The notes beneath the pieces were generated by a model. That model worked only from the letters and a program-made list of their open reading frames with translations. It did no database searches and was not told the origin of the DNA. From Rhizobium phaseoli (GTDB lineage: Bacteria > Pseudomonadota > Alphaproteobacteria > Rhizobiales > Rhizobiaceae), in the NCBI RefSeq assembly GCF_010668805.1, contig NZ_WUFT01000002.1, positions 124,001 to 188,000 on the forward strand: a stretch of DNA of 64,000 bases, written 5' to 3'. The stretch's first letter is position 1. The number at the start of each line of letters is the position of its first letter. A program made the position numbers and the translations under genes. Below are positions 52,519-61,510 of this stretch, in pieces.

Positions 52519-53319
52519 TCAAGCCCTGGCAGCCGCCAGTGCCTCCTCTGGCGCCATCCCCTTGTGAATGACGAGTTTGAAGGCGCGCGCCGCCATGGTC
52601 GTATCACCGTGGCCCCAGAGGTTGCGGCCGACGACCGCCCCCTTGGCGCCAGCGCGCAAAGCTTCCGAGGTCTGGACGAGCGCTCCAAGCAGCGTATCGG
52701 TCTTCGGGCCGCCGGCGATCACCACCGGGATCGGGCAGGTCGCGACGGTTTCCCGGAACGACTCGAAATCTCCGGTGTAGCCGACCTTGATCACGTCGAC
52801 GCCGGCTTCGAAACCGATGCGCACCGCATAGGCAATTTCATCCGGGGTAAACACGATCTTGCCGCCGTCGGAGAAATCCCGGGGATAGACGTGGGCGACG
52901 ACCGGCATCTCGTAGCGGGCGGCGGCGTTGACCGTGTCGGTCAGCCAGCGGATGTACTCTCCTTCGGTGGCGCCGCGCACTGGAATAGCGACAGCCAGGG
53001 CGTCGGCGCCATAACGCACAGCGTCTTCCGGGGTCGCAATCAGCTGGCGAATCCGGTCGTCGGCGGTGAAGCAACCACCCTGAATGACGAGGGCTGCCTT
53101 CCCGGCATATTCCGACCAAAGGTGCCGCGCAGCACCCGGCTGGATGCTGATGTAGTCTGGGCCTCCCGCCATAACGCGTTTGAGCGCGCCCGGCAGATCG
53201 GCAAGCCCGCCCTCACGAACATTGCCATAACCGACAAAATGATCGACCGCGCCTCCAAACAAATGACCCGATGGGTTGGAGAACAGGCGTGCGAGGCGGA
53301 TTTTGGTTCCGAGACCCAT
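52519..53319 (-). CDS. DhnA/LsrF-type class I aldolase
   Basis: This TIM-barrel aldolase of about 266 residues starts at ATG 53319 with AAGGAAG upstream; the longer frame to 53520 runs across the promoter. Motifs include LFGGAVDHFVGYGNVREGG, VVAHVYPRDFSDGGKIVFTP and DVIKVGYTGDFESFRETV, whose KVGYTGD contains the likely Schiff-base Lys. VVIAGGPKTDTLL and GAKGAVVGRNLWGHGD bind phosphate. It resembles LsrF, DhnA and related fructose-bisphosphate/deoxyribose aldolases. It likely cleaves the product of the PfkB kinase. Confidence 0.86.
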   Translation of the reverse strand: MGLGTKIRLARLFSNPSGHLFGGAVDHFVGYGNVREGGLADLPGALKRVMAGGPDYISIQPGAARHLWSEYAGKAALVIQGGCFTADDRIRQLIATPEDAVRYGADALAVAIPVRGATEGEYIRWLTDTVNAAARYEMPVVAHVYPRDFSDGGKIVFTPDEIAYAVRIGFEAGVDVIKVGYTGDFESFRETVATCPIPVVIAGGPKTDTLLGALVQTSEALRAGAKGAVVGRNLWGHGDTTMAARAFKLVIHKGMAPEEALAAARA

Positions 53320-53404
53320 GGCGATACTTCCTTTTGCAACTGCTGCTTTGCGATTGACGGCTTGCTGGAAAAACCCTAACTCGAAAACAAACAAATGTTC
53401 AATA

Positions 53405-53422
53405 TTTCGAATTCTTTCGTTT
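53405..53422. promoter_or_regulatory. TTTCG direct repeats, candidate DeoR operator
   Basis: TTTCGAATTCTTTCGTTT has two TTTCG units ten bases apart, and another TTTCGTTTTTC follows at 53508-53518. All lie in the 245-bp region between the aldolase and DeoR genes, which are divergent. DeoR-family proteins such as AgaR recognise TTTCG-type direct repeats, which makes these plausible sites. Confidence 0.45.
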
Positions 53423-53564
53423 CCACGCGGCAAGAAAATTTTTAACGTGCTTTTTTTGCTCTCGGGGGCTATTTCTTCAGCACAAACCGCACGAACACGC
53501 GGTTGGCTTTCGTTTTTCAAAAGTCGCGATATCGCAAAGGCGCGCGCGGCAGTCGGGATCGCAC

Positions 53565-54326
53565 ATGCTTGCAGAACAGAGGCGGCAGCAGATCATGCTG
53601 GAACTTCAACGGGTCGGCCAGGCCCGCACCCGCCAGCTCGCGGAATTCTTCGAGGTCTCGGAAGTCACGATCCGCTCCGACCTCGAGATCATGGATGCGA
53701 AGAAGCAATTGATCAAAACCCATGGCGGGGCAATCGCTCTGCCGTCCGACTCGCCGGCCGCAGCCTTCGAGGAACGCATGCAGCGTAATTTCGATGCGAA
53801 GCGACGTATCGCCCAGATGGCCGCGCGGCAGATCATCGACAACCAGTCGATCGTGTTCGACAGCGGTTCGACGCTGCTGCAGGTGGCCATGCAGATGCCC
53901 CCGGTCAACAACGTCGTGGTTGCGACGACGGCGATGAACATCGCCCAGCATCTGATGTACCGGCCGGGACTTGACGTGCACATGATCGGCGGCCGGGTGT
54001 TTCCCAGCACCGTCAGCACGATCGTATCGGACTCCGACAAGGCAGTCGGCGGTCTCGTCGCCCACCAGGTCTTCGTCAGCGCTCACGCGATCGATCAGGC
54101 CTTCGACGTCGTCGATGTCTCCGAGGATATTGCGCGGACCAAGCGCAACCTGGTTCGCATGGCCCGGCGTGTCGTACTTGTGGCGGATTCGAGCAAATTT
54201 GACATCGGCGCCTCCTCGAAAGCCTTCTCGTTGTCGCGCGTCGATCTGATCATCACAGACAGCAACATGCCGCACAGCATTCGCCACCGATTGGACAAGC
54301 TCGGCGTGGAGGTGCGCTACGCGTGA
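53565..54326 (+). CDS. DeoR/GlpR family transcriptional regulator
   Basis: This 253-residue regulator has an N-terminal HTH (MLAEQRRQQIMLELQRVGQA, then LAEFFEVSEVTIRSDLEIM and KTHGGAIAL), the usual DeoR opening. The C-terminal DeoRC sensor has IVFDSGSTLLQVAMQMPPVN and VVLVADSSKFDIGASSKAFS. These sense sugar phosphates. It is divergent from the PfkB-aldolase genes and probably represses them, with derepression by a phosphorylated intermediate. The start at 53565 is natural for the family. Confidence 0.92.
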   Translation: MLAEQRRQQIMLELQRVGQARTRQLAEFFEVSEVTIRSDLEIMDAKKQLIKTHGGAIALPSDSPAAAFEERMQRNFDAKRRIAQMAARQIIDNQSIVFDSGSTLLQVAMQMPPVNNVVVATTAMNIAQHLMYRPGLDVHMIGGRVFPSTVSTIVSDSDKAVGGLVAHQVFVSAHAIDQAFDVVDVSEDIARTKRNLVRMARRVVLVADSSKFDIGASSKAFSLSRVDLIITDSNMPHSIRHRLDKLGVEVRYA

Positions 54327-54418
54327 CCGGCAGCCCGCCTCACCAATTCCGCCGGGAGCGGGGAGAGGCAGTGTCGCGCGCAGAAGGTTTTCGCCGACGC
54401 CGGGGCAAACGAGGCTCG

Positions 54419-55237
54419 CTAGAACCCCAGCTGTCGAAGCGTCTCGCGGTTGACGCGAACGGCCGCGGCCGGGTCGGTTCCTGCATTGTCCGATTCTTCC
54501 TCCACCACGATCCAGCCGGTGAACGCCGGCGCATCCCGAACGGCCGAAATCACGGCAGGCACGTCGCAGACGCCTTCGCCGAGCATCGCCCAGATCCCGC
54601 CGGCGTCGACATCCTTCAGATGCACGTAGCGGATACGGTCCCGGTAGGCCGAAAGCGTCTCGTTGATCTGCTGGCCGCCACGCAGGATATGGCCGGTGTC
54701 CGGCACCCAACCCACCCGTGGATCGAGGAGAACGAACAGGCGGTCATAATCGTTCCGAGTGAAGAGAAGCGTATTGTGGTGCGAGGAAGGGTGGACAGCA
54801 ACGGCGACGCCGGCCGACCGTCCGATCTCGGTCGCACGATTGTAGCACTCCGCAGCGATAGCGAACTTCTCATCGCGCGGGCCATCCGAAACGACAGTGG
54901 CCGAGCCCATCGACACCATCGCACCGGGAAAGTTCGCTGCGAAATCCACCCATCGCCGCGCCGTCTCCAGATCGGAGGCGATCTTTTCCGCCAGCGTGAA
55001 GCCGCTGGCGGAGCCGAAGGCAAAGGACACCAGCGTCAGACCGGCATTCGAGAGGGTGCGGGCAAAACCCGCAGGATCGAGCGCGTAGTGACCGATCATC
55101 GTGTCGGTGATTTCAAGACCGGCATATCCGCCGTCGGCGATGGCGCGCACCAGATCATCCGGCCCGCCGCTCCAACCCTTGCCCAGCATTTCCCAGGTAA
55201 ATGTCTGGCAGCCGATCTTCAGCGCAGAATTGTTCAT
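54419..55237 (-). CDS. Sugar phosphate isomerase/epimerase family protein (IolE/IolI-like)
   Basis: This TIM-barrel protein of about 272 residues starts at ATG 55237 (AGGACC upstream). Motifs LKIGCQTFTWEMLGKGWSGG, VAVAVHPSSHHNTLLF, VGWVPDTGHILRGGQQ, IRYVHLKDVDAGGIWAMLGE and WIVVEEESDN match inosose dehydratase/isomerase-type proteins. It would isomerise or dehydrate a polyol-derived ketone. It stands alone on the minus strand between the DeoR gene and the oppositely oriented dehydrogenase. Confidence 0.86.
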   Translation of the reverse strand: MNNSALKIGCQTFTWEMLGKGWSGGPDDLVRAIADGGYAGLEITDTMIGHYALDPAGFARTLSNAGLTLVSFAFGSASGFTLAEKIASDLETARRWVDFAANFPGAMVSMGSATVVSDGPRDEKFAIAAECYNRATEIGRSAGVAVAVHPSSHHNTLLFTRNDYDRLFVLLDPRVGWVPDTGHILRGGQQINETLSAYRDRIRYVHLKDVDAGGIWAMLGEGVCDVPAVISAVRDAPAFTGWIVVEEESDNAGTDPAAAVRVNRETLRQLGF

Positions 55238-55522
55238 TTCTTGGTCCTGACCTATCCGATGGTGACAGCCGATATACCGAAGCCGATGCACTCGCGCAGA
55301 CGATCACTGGCGGCGCTCGGCGCCCGGCATTGCCGAAAAGCATTCTTCAAGGAGGATGTCGAACTCCCGAACGAGGACACTTCGGCCGGGATTGCGACGC
55401 CTCCCAACGTCTTGTCATTTCGTAGGAGAAAATGTTAGCGTGCGTCAATATAAATTATTGCTTGCGCGCAACTCTACAAACATCGCGGCAAGGTCAGGTT
55501 CTCAATGGAAGGGACCAATGAA

Positions 55523-56653
55523 ATGAAACTCAAGATCGGCGTTGTGGGATGCGGCAATATTTCGCTCGCCTATATGCGCAACGCGCCGCTGTTTCGCGGC
55601 GTCGAAATCACCGCCTGTGCCGATCTCAATGCAGACGCCGCCAAGCGCCGCGCCGCTGAGTTCAACCTGCGGGCCGCAGACGTCGATGCCCTCATTGACG
55701 ACAAGAACATCGACCTGATCCTCAATCTGACGATCCCGGCTGCCCATTTCGACGTCTCGATGCGGGCGCTGTCGGCGGGCAAACATGTCTTTACCGAGAA
55801 ACCGCTCGGCGTCACGGCCACAGAGGGACGCCGATTGGTGGATGCGGCTGCCGAAAAGGGCCTCATGCTCGGTTCGGCGCCGGACACCTTCCTGGGGGCA
55901 GCCGGACGGCATGCCCGGAGGCAGATGGAAGCCGGCGCCATCGGCAGGCCGGTAACGGGAACGGCCTTCATGATGAGCCGCGGCATGGAGCACTGGCATC
56001 CGGACCCCAGCTTCTACTATCAGGCCGGCGCCGGCCCGGTGATGGACATGGGCCCCTATTACCTGACGATGATGGTCAATCTGATGGGGCCGATCCGCCG
56101 TGTGCAGGCCGTCGCCACAAGCGGGCAGGAAGAGCGGCTCATCACCGCCGACGGGCCGAAGCAGGGCACCAGGTTCAAGGTGGGAACACCGACCAGCGTG
56201 CTTTCGCTGCTGGAATTCGATTGCGGCGCCACAGTCACCTTCGGCACCTCATGGGACGTCTTCCGCCACTCCAACCACCCCATCGAGCTGCACGGCACCG
56301 AAGGATCGCTGCGCCTGCCCGACCCTGACAATTTCGGCGGCCGTGTCGCGCTCTCCAGTCGCGGCGCGCCCTGGGAGGAAACCGATACATCAGGCGCACT
56401 CTTCGGTGCGGTCAATTGGCCAATCGCAGCACCGGACCGCGCCAACTATCGCATGCTTGGCCTTGCCGATCTCGCCCGCGCCATCATCGAAGGCCGTACG
56501 CCGCGCGCCTCGGGCGATCTCGCCCTGCATGTGCTAGACGTCATGGAAGCAATCCTTCGGGCAGGTGAAACCGGCGTCGCGCAGACCATTCCGGGTACTG
56601 TCGCCCAGCCAAGGGAATTACGGGAAGACGAAGCACGGAGCCTGCTTGCATGA
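55523..56653 (+). CDS. Gfo/Idh/MocA family dehydrogenase
   Basis: This oxidoreductase has about 376 residues from ATG 55523; GGAAGGG lies nine bases upstream, so the ATG at 55505 is less likely. The Rossmann KLKIGVVGCGNISLAYM and FTEKPLGVTATEGRRLVDAA catalytic EKP are intact, and the C-terminal domain has GRPVTGTAFMMSRGMEHWHP. It is divergent from the isomerase gene across a 285-bp region and overlaps the hydrolase start by 4 bases. It oxidises a sugar or polyol; specificity is unknown. Confidence 0.9.
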   Translation: MKLKIGVVGCGNISLAYMRNAPLFRGVEITACADLNADAAKRRAAEFNLRAADVDALIDDKNIDLILNLTIPAAHFDVSMRALSAGKHVFTEKPLGVTATEGRRLVDAAAEKGLMLGSAPDTFLGAAGRHARRQMEAGAIGRPVTGTAFMMSRGMEHWHPDPSFYYQAGAGPVMDMGPYYLTMMVNLMGPIRRVQAVATSGQEERLITADGPKQGTRFKVGTPTSVLSLLEFDCGATVTFGTSWDVFRHSNHPIELHGTEGSLRLPDPDNFGGRVALSSRGAPWEETDTSGALFGAVNWPIAAPDRANYRMLGLADLARAIIEGRTPRASGDLALHVLDVMEAILRAGETGVAQTIPGTVAQPRELREDEARSLLA

Positions 56654-57585
56654 CACAATTGGATGAATCCGCAAGACGCGCACTCGCCTGGCCTGGCGAG
56701 CCGCAGGAGCCGGTGGAAAGCTGTACGCCGGCGCTGGCGCGGCAACAGTATCTAGACGGTTTCGCAGATATCCAGTGGCCGCTCGAGGATGTGGCCGAGA
56801 TGTTGGAAAGGCATGCCGGCGCCATCCGGTTGAAGATATGGCGCGGCCGCACTGCGCCGCGCGAGCGGGCTCCCGCTTTGCTTTATCTCCATGGTGGCGG
56901 CTTTGTGATCGGCGCGCCGGAAACCCATGAGGACATTTGCCGGACGCTTGCCAATATGGCTGGCGCCGTCGTGGTTTCGCCCGACTACCGCCTGGCCCCG
57001 GAACATCCCTTTCCGGCAGCGATCGAAGACTGCGCAGCCGCGCTCGTCTGGATGACGGATCAGGCTGATGCACTCGGCATCGATCCGGCGCGAATTGTTG
57101 TAGGCGGCGACAGCGCCGGCGGAAATCTCGCCGCTGTCATCGCTCTGCTGGCGCGCGACGGACAGGTGCCCGCTGTCATCGGGCAGGTGCTGATCTATCC
57201 GGTGACCGACCAGTTGCAGGCAACCGACAGCTACCTGCGTTACGCAGAAGGCTTCGGCCTGACGTCAGCGGCGATGCGATGGTTCCGCGACCACTATCTG
57301 CCGGACCCTGAAAGCGGGTCCGACTGGCGGGCCTCGCCGCTTCGCGCGGCGTCACTGGCGGGCGTGGCGCCGGCGCTAGTGATCCTTGCCGGCCACGACG
57401 TGCTGTTTGACGAAGGGGCCCTCTATGCCGAGCGGCTGAGCTCCGAAGCCAAGGCCACAAGCCACACCTGGCCTGGACAGATCCATGGCTTCGTCTCGAA
57501 GCGCCGGGCCATTCCGGAGGCGCAAGAGGCTCTTGAAGCCATTTCAACGGCATGGCGCACCATGGACCCGGCGCTCACGCGTTGA
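56650..57585 (+). CDS. Alpha/beta hydrolase, hormone-sensitive-lipase (HSL) family
   Basis: This 311-residue esterase-like protein has the family IV oxyanion motif LLYLHGGGFVIGAP, nucleophile GGDSAGGNLAAVIALLA, acid in GHDVLFDEG and His in WPGQIHGFVSKRR. The full catalytic triad and HGGG are present. HSL-type proteins hydrolyse small esters or lactones, for example acylated sugars. It is coupled to the dehydrogenase gene (ATGA). It converges with the LacI gene 21 bases on. Confidence 0.9.
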   Translation: MTQLDESARRALAWPGEPQEPVESCTPALARQQYLDGFADIQWPLEDVAEMLERHAGAIRLKIWRGRTAPRERAPALLYLHGGGFVIGAPETHEDICRTLANMAGAVVVSPDYRLAPEHPFPAAIEDCAAALVWMTDQADALGIDPARIVVGGDSAGGNLAAVIALLARDGQVPAVIGQVLIYPVTDQLQATDSYLRYAEGFGLTSAAMRWFRDHYLPDPESGSDWRASPLRAASLAGVAPALVILAGHDVLFDEGALYAERLSSEAKATSHTWPGQIHGFVSKRRAIPEAQEALEAISTAWRTMDPALTR

Positions 57586-57606
57586 AGCCGTAACTGGCAC
57601 CCGGCC

Positions 57607-58641
57607 TCAAGCCGAGTCGCGCATCACCAGTGTTGCTTCCAGGATGACCCTATTTGTCGAAGGGGTCGTCCCCTCGTCTTCGCTTTCGATATGAGACAGC
57701 AAAAGCTCCACGGATTTTGCTGCGATCTCCGGCGCGTTCTGGGCCATCGTCGTCAGCGACGGACAGGTATAGCGGCTCAGCGGATGATCGTCGTGCCCGG
57801 CGATGCGCACGTCGCAACCGTCGTTACGGCCGATTTTCAGGCCGGACGCGAATGCAGCCGCCATGGCGCCGAAAGCGAAGCGGTCGTTGGCGCAGAGCAG
57901 TGTTTTGCCGGGCAGGCCGCCACGCGCAAGAATTCTCTGCATCTGCTCATATCCGAGACGCTCGAATTCCCAGGACGGTGGTGCGTCACAATCGATGACC
58001 AGCGGCGAATGCCCTTCCTTTGCCATGGTCGCACGGTAGCTCGCCTGCCGCTCGCCGGCGTTTTCCGTCAGATGCGGAATTTCCAGGAATATCGGCGGCT
58101 CACCGGACCGGCAGAGATATTGGACTATGGCTGCCATGCTTTGGGCGTTGTCGTTGCCGACATAAGGAAGGTCACCGCTGGCCGGATTGTCGAAGCAGAC
58201 GACGGGGATGGCCTCCTTCAGTCTCTCCAACGCGGAGCGGCGCTGGCCGGCTCCGAGCGGCGCCACGATCGCACCGGCCACCTTTAGCGAGAGCAAGGTC
58301 CGCACCGCCTCGGCCTCCAACTCCGGCCGCGTGTGCGAGGATATCTGGACTGGCCAGAAACCTTTTTCGCGCAACTCCAGCTCGATCAGCGACACGACCT
58401 GCACATAAAAGGGATCCGACATTGTCGGGACCAGGATCCCGATATTTCTGGTTCGCTTGCGATTGAGATGGCGCGCGAAAAGGTTCGGCTCGAAATTCGA
58501 CTTCTTGAGAGCCGCCTCGATACGCTTTCGGGTCACCTCCTTGATCTGCGAGGGATCATCGAAATATTTCGACAGCGTCGGACGCGATACGCCGGAGGCG
58601 GTCGCGAAATCGTCCATCGATTTATAACTCTTCTTGGCCAT
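57607..58641 (-). CDS. LacI family transcriptional regulator
   Basis: This 344-residue regulator has an N-terminal HTH and hinge: SMDDFATASGVSRPTLSKYF, then VTRKRIEAALKKSNFEPNLF and RHLNRKRTRNIGILVPTMSD. The effector-binding domain has LLCANDRFAFGAMAAAFASG. It is divergent from the sugar ABC operon across a 526-bp region, and probably represses it until its sugar is present. A palindrome lies near 58931-58944. It is full length with no visible defects. Confidence 0.92.
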   Translation of the reverse strand: MAKKSYKSMDDFATASGVSRPTLSKYFDDPSQIKEVTRKRIEAALKKSNFEPNLFARHLNRKRTRNIGILVPTMSDPFYVQVVSLIELELREKGFWPVQISSHTRPELEAEAVRTLLSLKVAGAIVAPLGAGQRRSALERLKEAIPVVCFDNPASGDLPYVGNDNAQSMAAIVQYLCRSGEPPIFLEIPHLTENAGERQASYRATMAKEGHSPLVIDCDAPPSWEFERLGYEQMQRILARGGLPGKTLLCANDRFAFGAMAAAFASGLKIGRNDGCDVRIAGHDDHPLSRYTCPSLTTMAQNAPEIAAKSVELLLSHIESEDEGTTPSTNRVILEATLVMRDSA

Positions 58642-59167
58642 TCAGTTCCTTATCGGCGGGACGAGACGCCGGGTCAAAATGATTTCGCGTCAATATCAAA
58701 TCCACTGATGCGCCAAATCACGCATGGGGCAACTTGTACAGGGCGTTTTTGGCGCCCGGAATCGCAGACGCGGCTCCCTTTCGAAAACCGAAATATTCCC
58801 TCCATCTGCGACTTGCGGCGCCTTCGCCTCGTGGTTGCAAAAATGCTTGTTTCAGGCCGCAAATCGGGAAATTTCGCAGTGATGATGACAGACTTCCCAT
58901 GTTTCGTTTTGTTGGGCAAACTTTCATTTGTTTACGAAAGTAAAGAAAAAATGAGTCACAAGCAACACAAATGCTTGAAAAAAATCTCGCTTCCAAAGAC
59001 AGATTTTATAGCGGATTATCAGCTACTTATTCTGGAATGCGCGACCTGTCCTGACCTCTTATCCTTTCTCGATCACAGTTCTTCGTTGACATATAGGTGC
59101 CTCAGGGAACCTACTTTGTCCACGGTCTTGAGGAGGATCGATTAACTGAAATCTTTGGGAGGCACAG
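58642..59167. other. Regulatory region between lacI and the sugar transporter operon
   Basis: This 526-bp region has no convincing gene. TTTAC-GAAA-GTAAA (58931-58944) is a perfect inverted repeat that may be a LacI-type operator. TTGACA at 59086-59091 is a possible -35 element, with a weak -10 (TACTTT, 59112-59117) at an overlong 20-base spacing. The long AT-rich run 58921-59010 contrasts with the surroundings. Confidence 0.4.
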
Positions 59168-60415
59168 ATGAATATCAGAAAATTCAGCGTGACGATGCGG
59201 GCTGCCGTGGCTGTATGGGCGCTTTGCGCCACATCGGCATTTGCCGACACCACCATCGAATTCATTCAATGGTGGGAACCGGAAATGCCGTCCGGGGCCT
59301 TGCGCGGCATCATGAACGATTTCGAGAAGGCAAATCCCGGCATCAAGGTGACGCTGGTCAGCGGCCCCTATGCGACAACGCGCGATCAGATCGTCGTCGG
59401 CGCCGCATCCGGAACCCTCAGTGACGTCGTCGGCCTGGATGGCGCCTGGGTCAACGGGCTCGCCAAGCAGGGCGCAATCGCCTCCATGGACGAACTGATG
59501 GAGAAGGCGAAGTACGACAAGAGCCAGATCACCGATATCGTCAAGGTCGATGGCAAGAGCGTGATGTTCCCGCTGGCTTCTTTCGTCTACCCGGTCTTCG
59601 TCAACCTGGATATCGCCAAGGCGTCTGGCGTCGACAAATTGCCGACCACACGCACGGAATTCGCCGAAGCCGCTAAGAAGATGACCGACGGCTCGAAGAA
59701 CCAGTATGGTTGGGTTCTGCCGCTATCGCTGCAGTCCCCGAGCGGAATCCAGAATGACGTGATGTCCTGGGTCTGGGCCTCCGGTGCTTCGATGATGAAG
59801 GACGGCAAGCCCGATCTTGAAAATGACGCCGTCGTCGGCACGCTCGACTATCTTGCCTCCCTCAACAAGGAAGGCGTTATTTCTCCCGGCATTTTCGCCA
59901 AGAAGGAACAGGACAAGGTCGAGGAGTTCGTCAATGGCCGCGTCGGCATGATGGTCGATTCCCTCGCGCATGTGAATCTCATCCGCGAGCGCAATCCGAA
60001 GCTCAAGTTTGGCATCTCGGCCCTGCCGGCAACCGACGGCTACACCGGCAAACGCGGCATGCCCTATGCGTCCTGGGGGATCGGCATCAGCGAGGGCAGC
60101 AAGCACAAGGAAGAAGCCTGGAAGCTTGTGGAATATCTGATGAGCCCTGATGTCAATGGCCGTCTGGTCTCGATTGCCAACGCCTTCCCCGGCAACGTCC
60201 ATGCCAAACCGGACTTCGTGGCATCGGACCCGATCTTCGCGGAAGCTTTTAAAATCTTCCAGAGCGGCTATCCTGCAAACGAATTCGTCGGCCTTCCGGT
60301 TGCCGAAGAGCTGATGCGGGACATGAACGTCGAAGTCCAGAAGATGTTCGACGGTGGCCAGTCGGCCAAGGACGCGGCTGCCAATACCGAGAAGGCCTGG
60401 CTCGCGAAGTTCTGA
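59168..60415 (+). CDS. Sugar ABC transporter substrate-binding protein
   Basis: This 415-residue periplasmic protein has a Sec signal (RKFSVTMRAAVAVWALCATS, cleavage near AFA-DT). The mature part begins IEFIQWWEPEMPSGALRGIM, and SGTLSDVVGLDGAWVNGLAK and AYTPWGI-like MPYASWGIGISEGSKHKEEA follow. It is a CUT1-family (SBP_bac_1) protein for mono- or oligosaccharides. The sugar is unknown. It is followed by a large hairpin and two permease genes but no ATPase gene. Confidence 0.92.
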   Translation: MNIRKFSVTMRAAVAVWALCATSAFADTTIEFIQWWEPEMPSGALRGIMNDFEKANPGIKVTLVSGPYATTRDQIVVGAASGTLSDVVGLDGAWVNGLAKQGAIASMDELMEKAKYDKSQITDIVKVDGKSVMFPLASFVYPVFVNLDIAKASGVDKLPTTRTEFAEAAKKMTDGSKNQYGWVLPLSLQSPSGIQNDVMSWVWASGASMMKDGKPDLENDAVVGTLDYLASLNKEGVISPGIFAKKEQDKVEEFVNGRVGMMVDSLAHVNLIRERNPKLKFGISALPATDGYTGKRGMPYASWGIGISEGSKHKEEAWKLVEYLMSPDVNGRLVSIANAFPGNVHAKPDFVASDPIFAEAFKIFQSGYPANEFVGLPVAEELMRDMNVEVQKMFDGGQSAKDAAANTEKAWLAKF

Positions 60416-60486
60416 CGCCTGTCGCCCGGAAGTGCGCAGCGGTTCCGCGCGACGACATGCATAAAACCAAGGACTAAAAGACGTCG

Positions 60487-60531
60487 CTTTCACGAGATCC
60501 CGGCAGCGCGACCTGGCGCTGCCGGTGAAAG
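60487..60531 (+). other. Strong hairpin between the sugar-binding protein and permease genes
   Basis: CCGGCAGCGC (60500-60509) pairs with GCGCTGCCGG (60516-60525), and outer arms CTTTCAC (60487-60493) and GTGAAAG (60525-60531) can add to it. It lies about 70 bases after the binding-protein stop. It contains the GTG at 60525, which argues against that start for the permease. It probably stabilises the upstream mRNA or attenuates downstream expression. Confidence 0.7.
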
Positions 60532-60566
60532 TCGTCCAATTTTCGCAGAATGGGAAGTCACAGCTC

Positions 60567-61505
60567 ATGGTTCATTCCGCTCCGGCTCTGGTCGCTGCGC
60601 AAGTCAAAGCGCGAAGGAAAAGAAGATTTCGTTACAGCACCGTGAGGAAGCTGGTGCCGTATTTCTACGTGTCGCCGGCCACCCTGCTGCTCGTTCTGCT
60701 GATGCTGTTCCCGATGGTGATGGTCTTCAAATATTCATTGATGGACGGCGCCATCATGAAAAAGGACGCTGCTTTCGCAGGGGTTCAGAATTACCTGACC
60801 ATCTTCGAAAATCCGGTGTTCTGGCAGTCGGTCGGCCAGACGATGTATTTCACGATCATGAGTGTCGTCTTCCACTTCATCATCGGCTTGGCTTTCGCGC
60901 TGCTGCTGAACACCAACCGCGTCGATCCGATTATTCGGAGCGTCCTGCGTGTGCTTTTCATCCTGCCCTGGCTGTTCACCGCCGTGATCATCGCCATCAT
61001 CTGGCGGCTGCTGCTCGATCCGAACGGCGTCGTCAACAGCGTGCTGATGGCGCTCCACATCATCAATTTCAAGGTCGAGTGGTTCTCCTCGACCCGCACC
61101 GCCATTCACGCTCTGACCTTTGCAAACATCTGGGCCGGTTATCCGCTTTACATGGTCAGCCTGCTTGCCGGTCTCCAAGGCATTTCGAAGGAGCTTTACG
61201 AGGCAGCCGGGATCGATGGCGCCAACGAACTACAAAAATTCTGGTACATCACCATCCCGCAACTGATGCCGATCATCATCAGCATCGCGCTTCTCGATTT
61301 TATCTGGACGATGCAGGTTTTTCCGCTGGTCTGGATGACGACGGGCGGCGGTCCGATCTACTCGACGGAAGTGCTCTCCACCTTCACCTACAAGCTCGCC
61401 TTCTCCCAATATGAATTTTCGCTGGCGTCGGCGAGTGCAATGATCATCCTCATCATTTCGATGAGCGTCACCTACTTCTACATCAAACACCAGCAGCGCA
61501 GGTGA
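60567..61505 (+). CDS. Sugar ABC transporter permease, MalF-type
   Basis: This protein of about 312 residues starts at ATG 60567 (GGGAAG upstream). It has six helices, beginning PYFYVSPATLLLVLLMLFPM, with the coupling loop ELYEAAGIDGANELQKFWYI. It pairs with the permease of 61511-62356 in the membrane. An in-frame GTG at 60525 lies in the hairpin and is unlikely. Its end overlaps an alternative GTG start of the next gene by 4 bases. Confidence 0.91.
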   Translation: MVHSAPALVAAQVKARRKRRFRYSTVRKLVPYFYVSPATLLLVLLMLFPMVMVFKYSLMDGAIMKKDAAFAGVQNYLTIFENPVFWQSVGQTMYFTIMSVVFHFIIGLAFALLLNTNRVDPIIRSVLRVLFILPWLFTAVIIAIIWRLLLDPNGVVNSVLMALHIINFKVEWFSSTRTAIHALTFANIWAGYPLYMVSLLAGLQGISKELYEAAGIDGANELQKFWYITIPQLMPIIISIALLDFIWTMQVFPLVWMTTGGGPIYSTEVLSTFTYKLAFSQYEFSLASASAMIILIISMSVTYFYIKHQQRR

Positions 61506-61510
61506 CCGGC

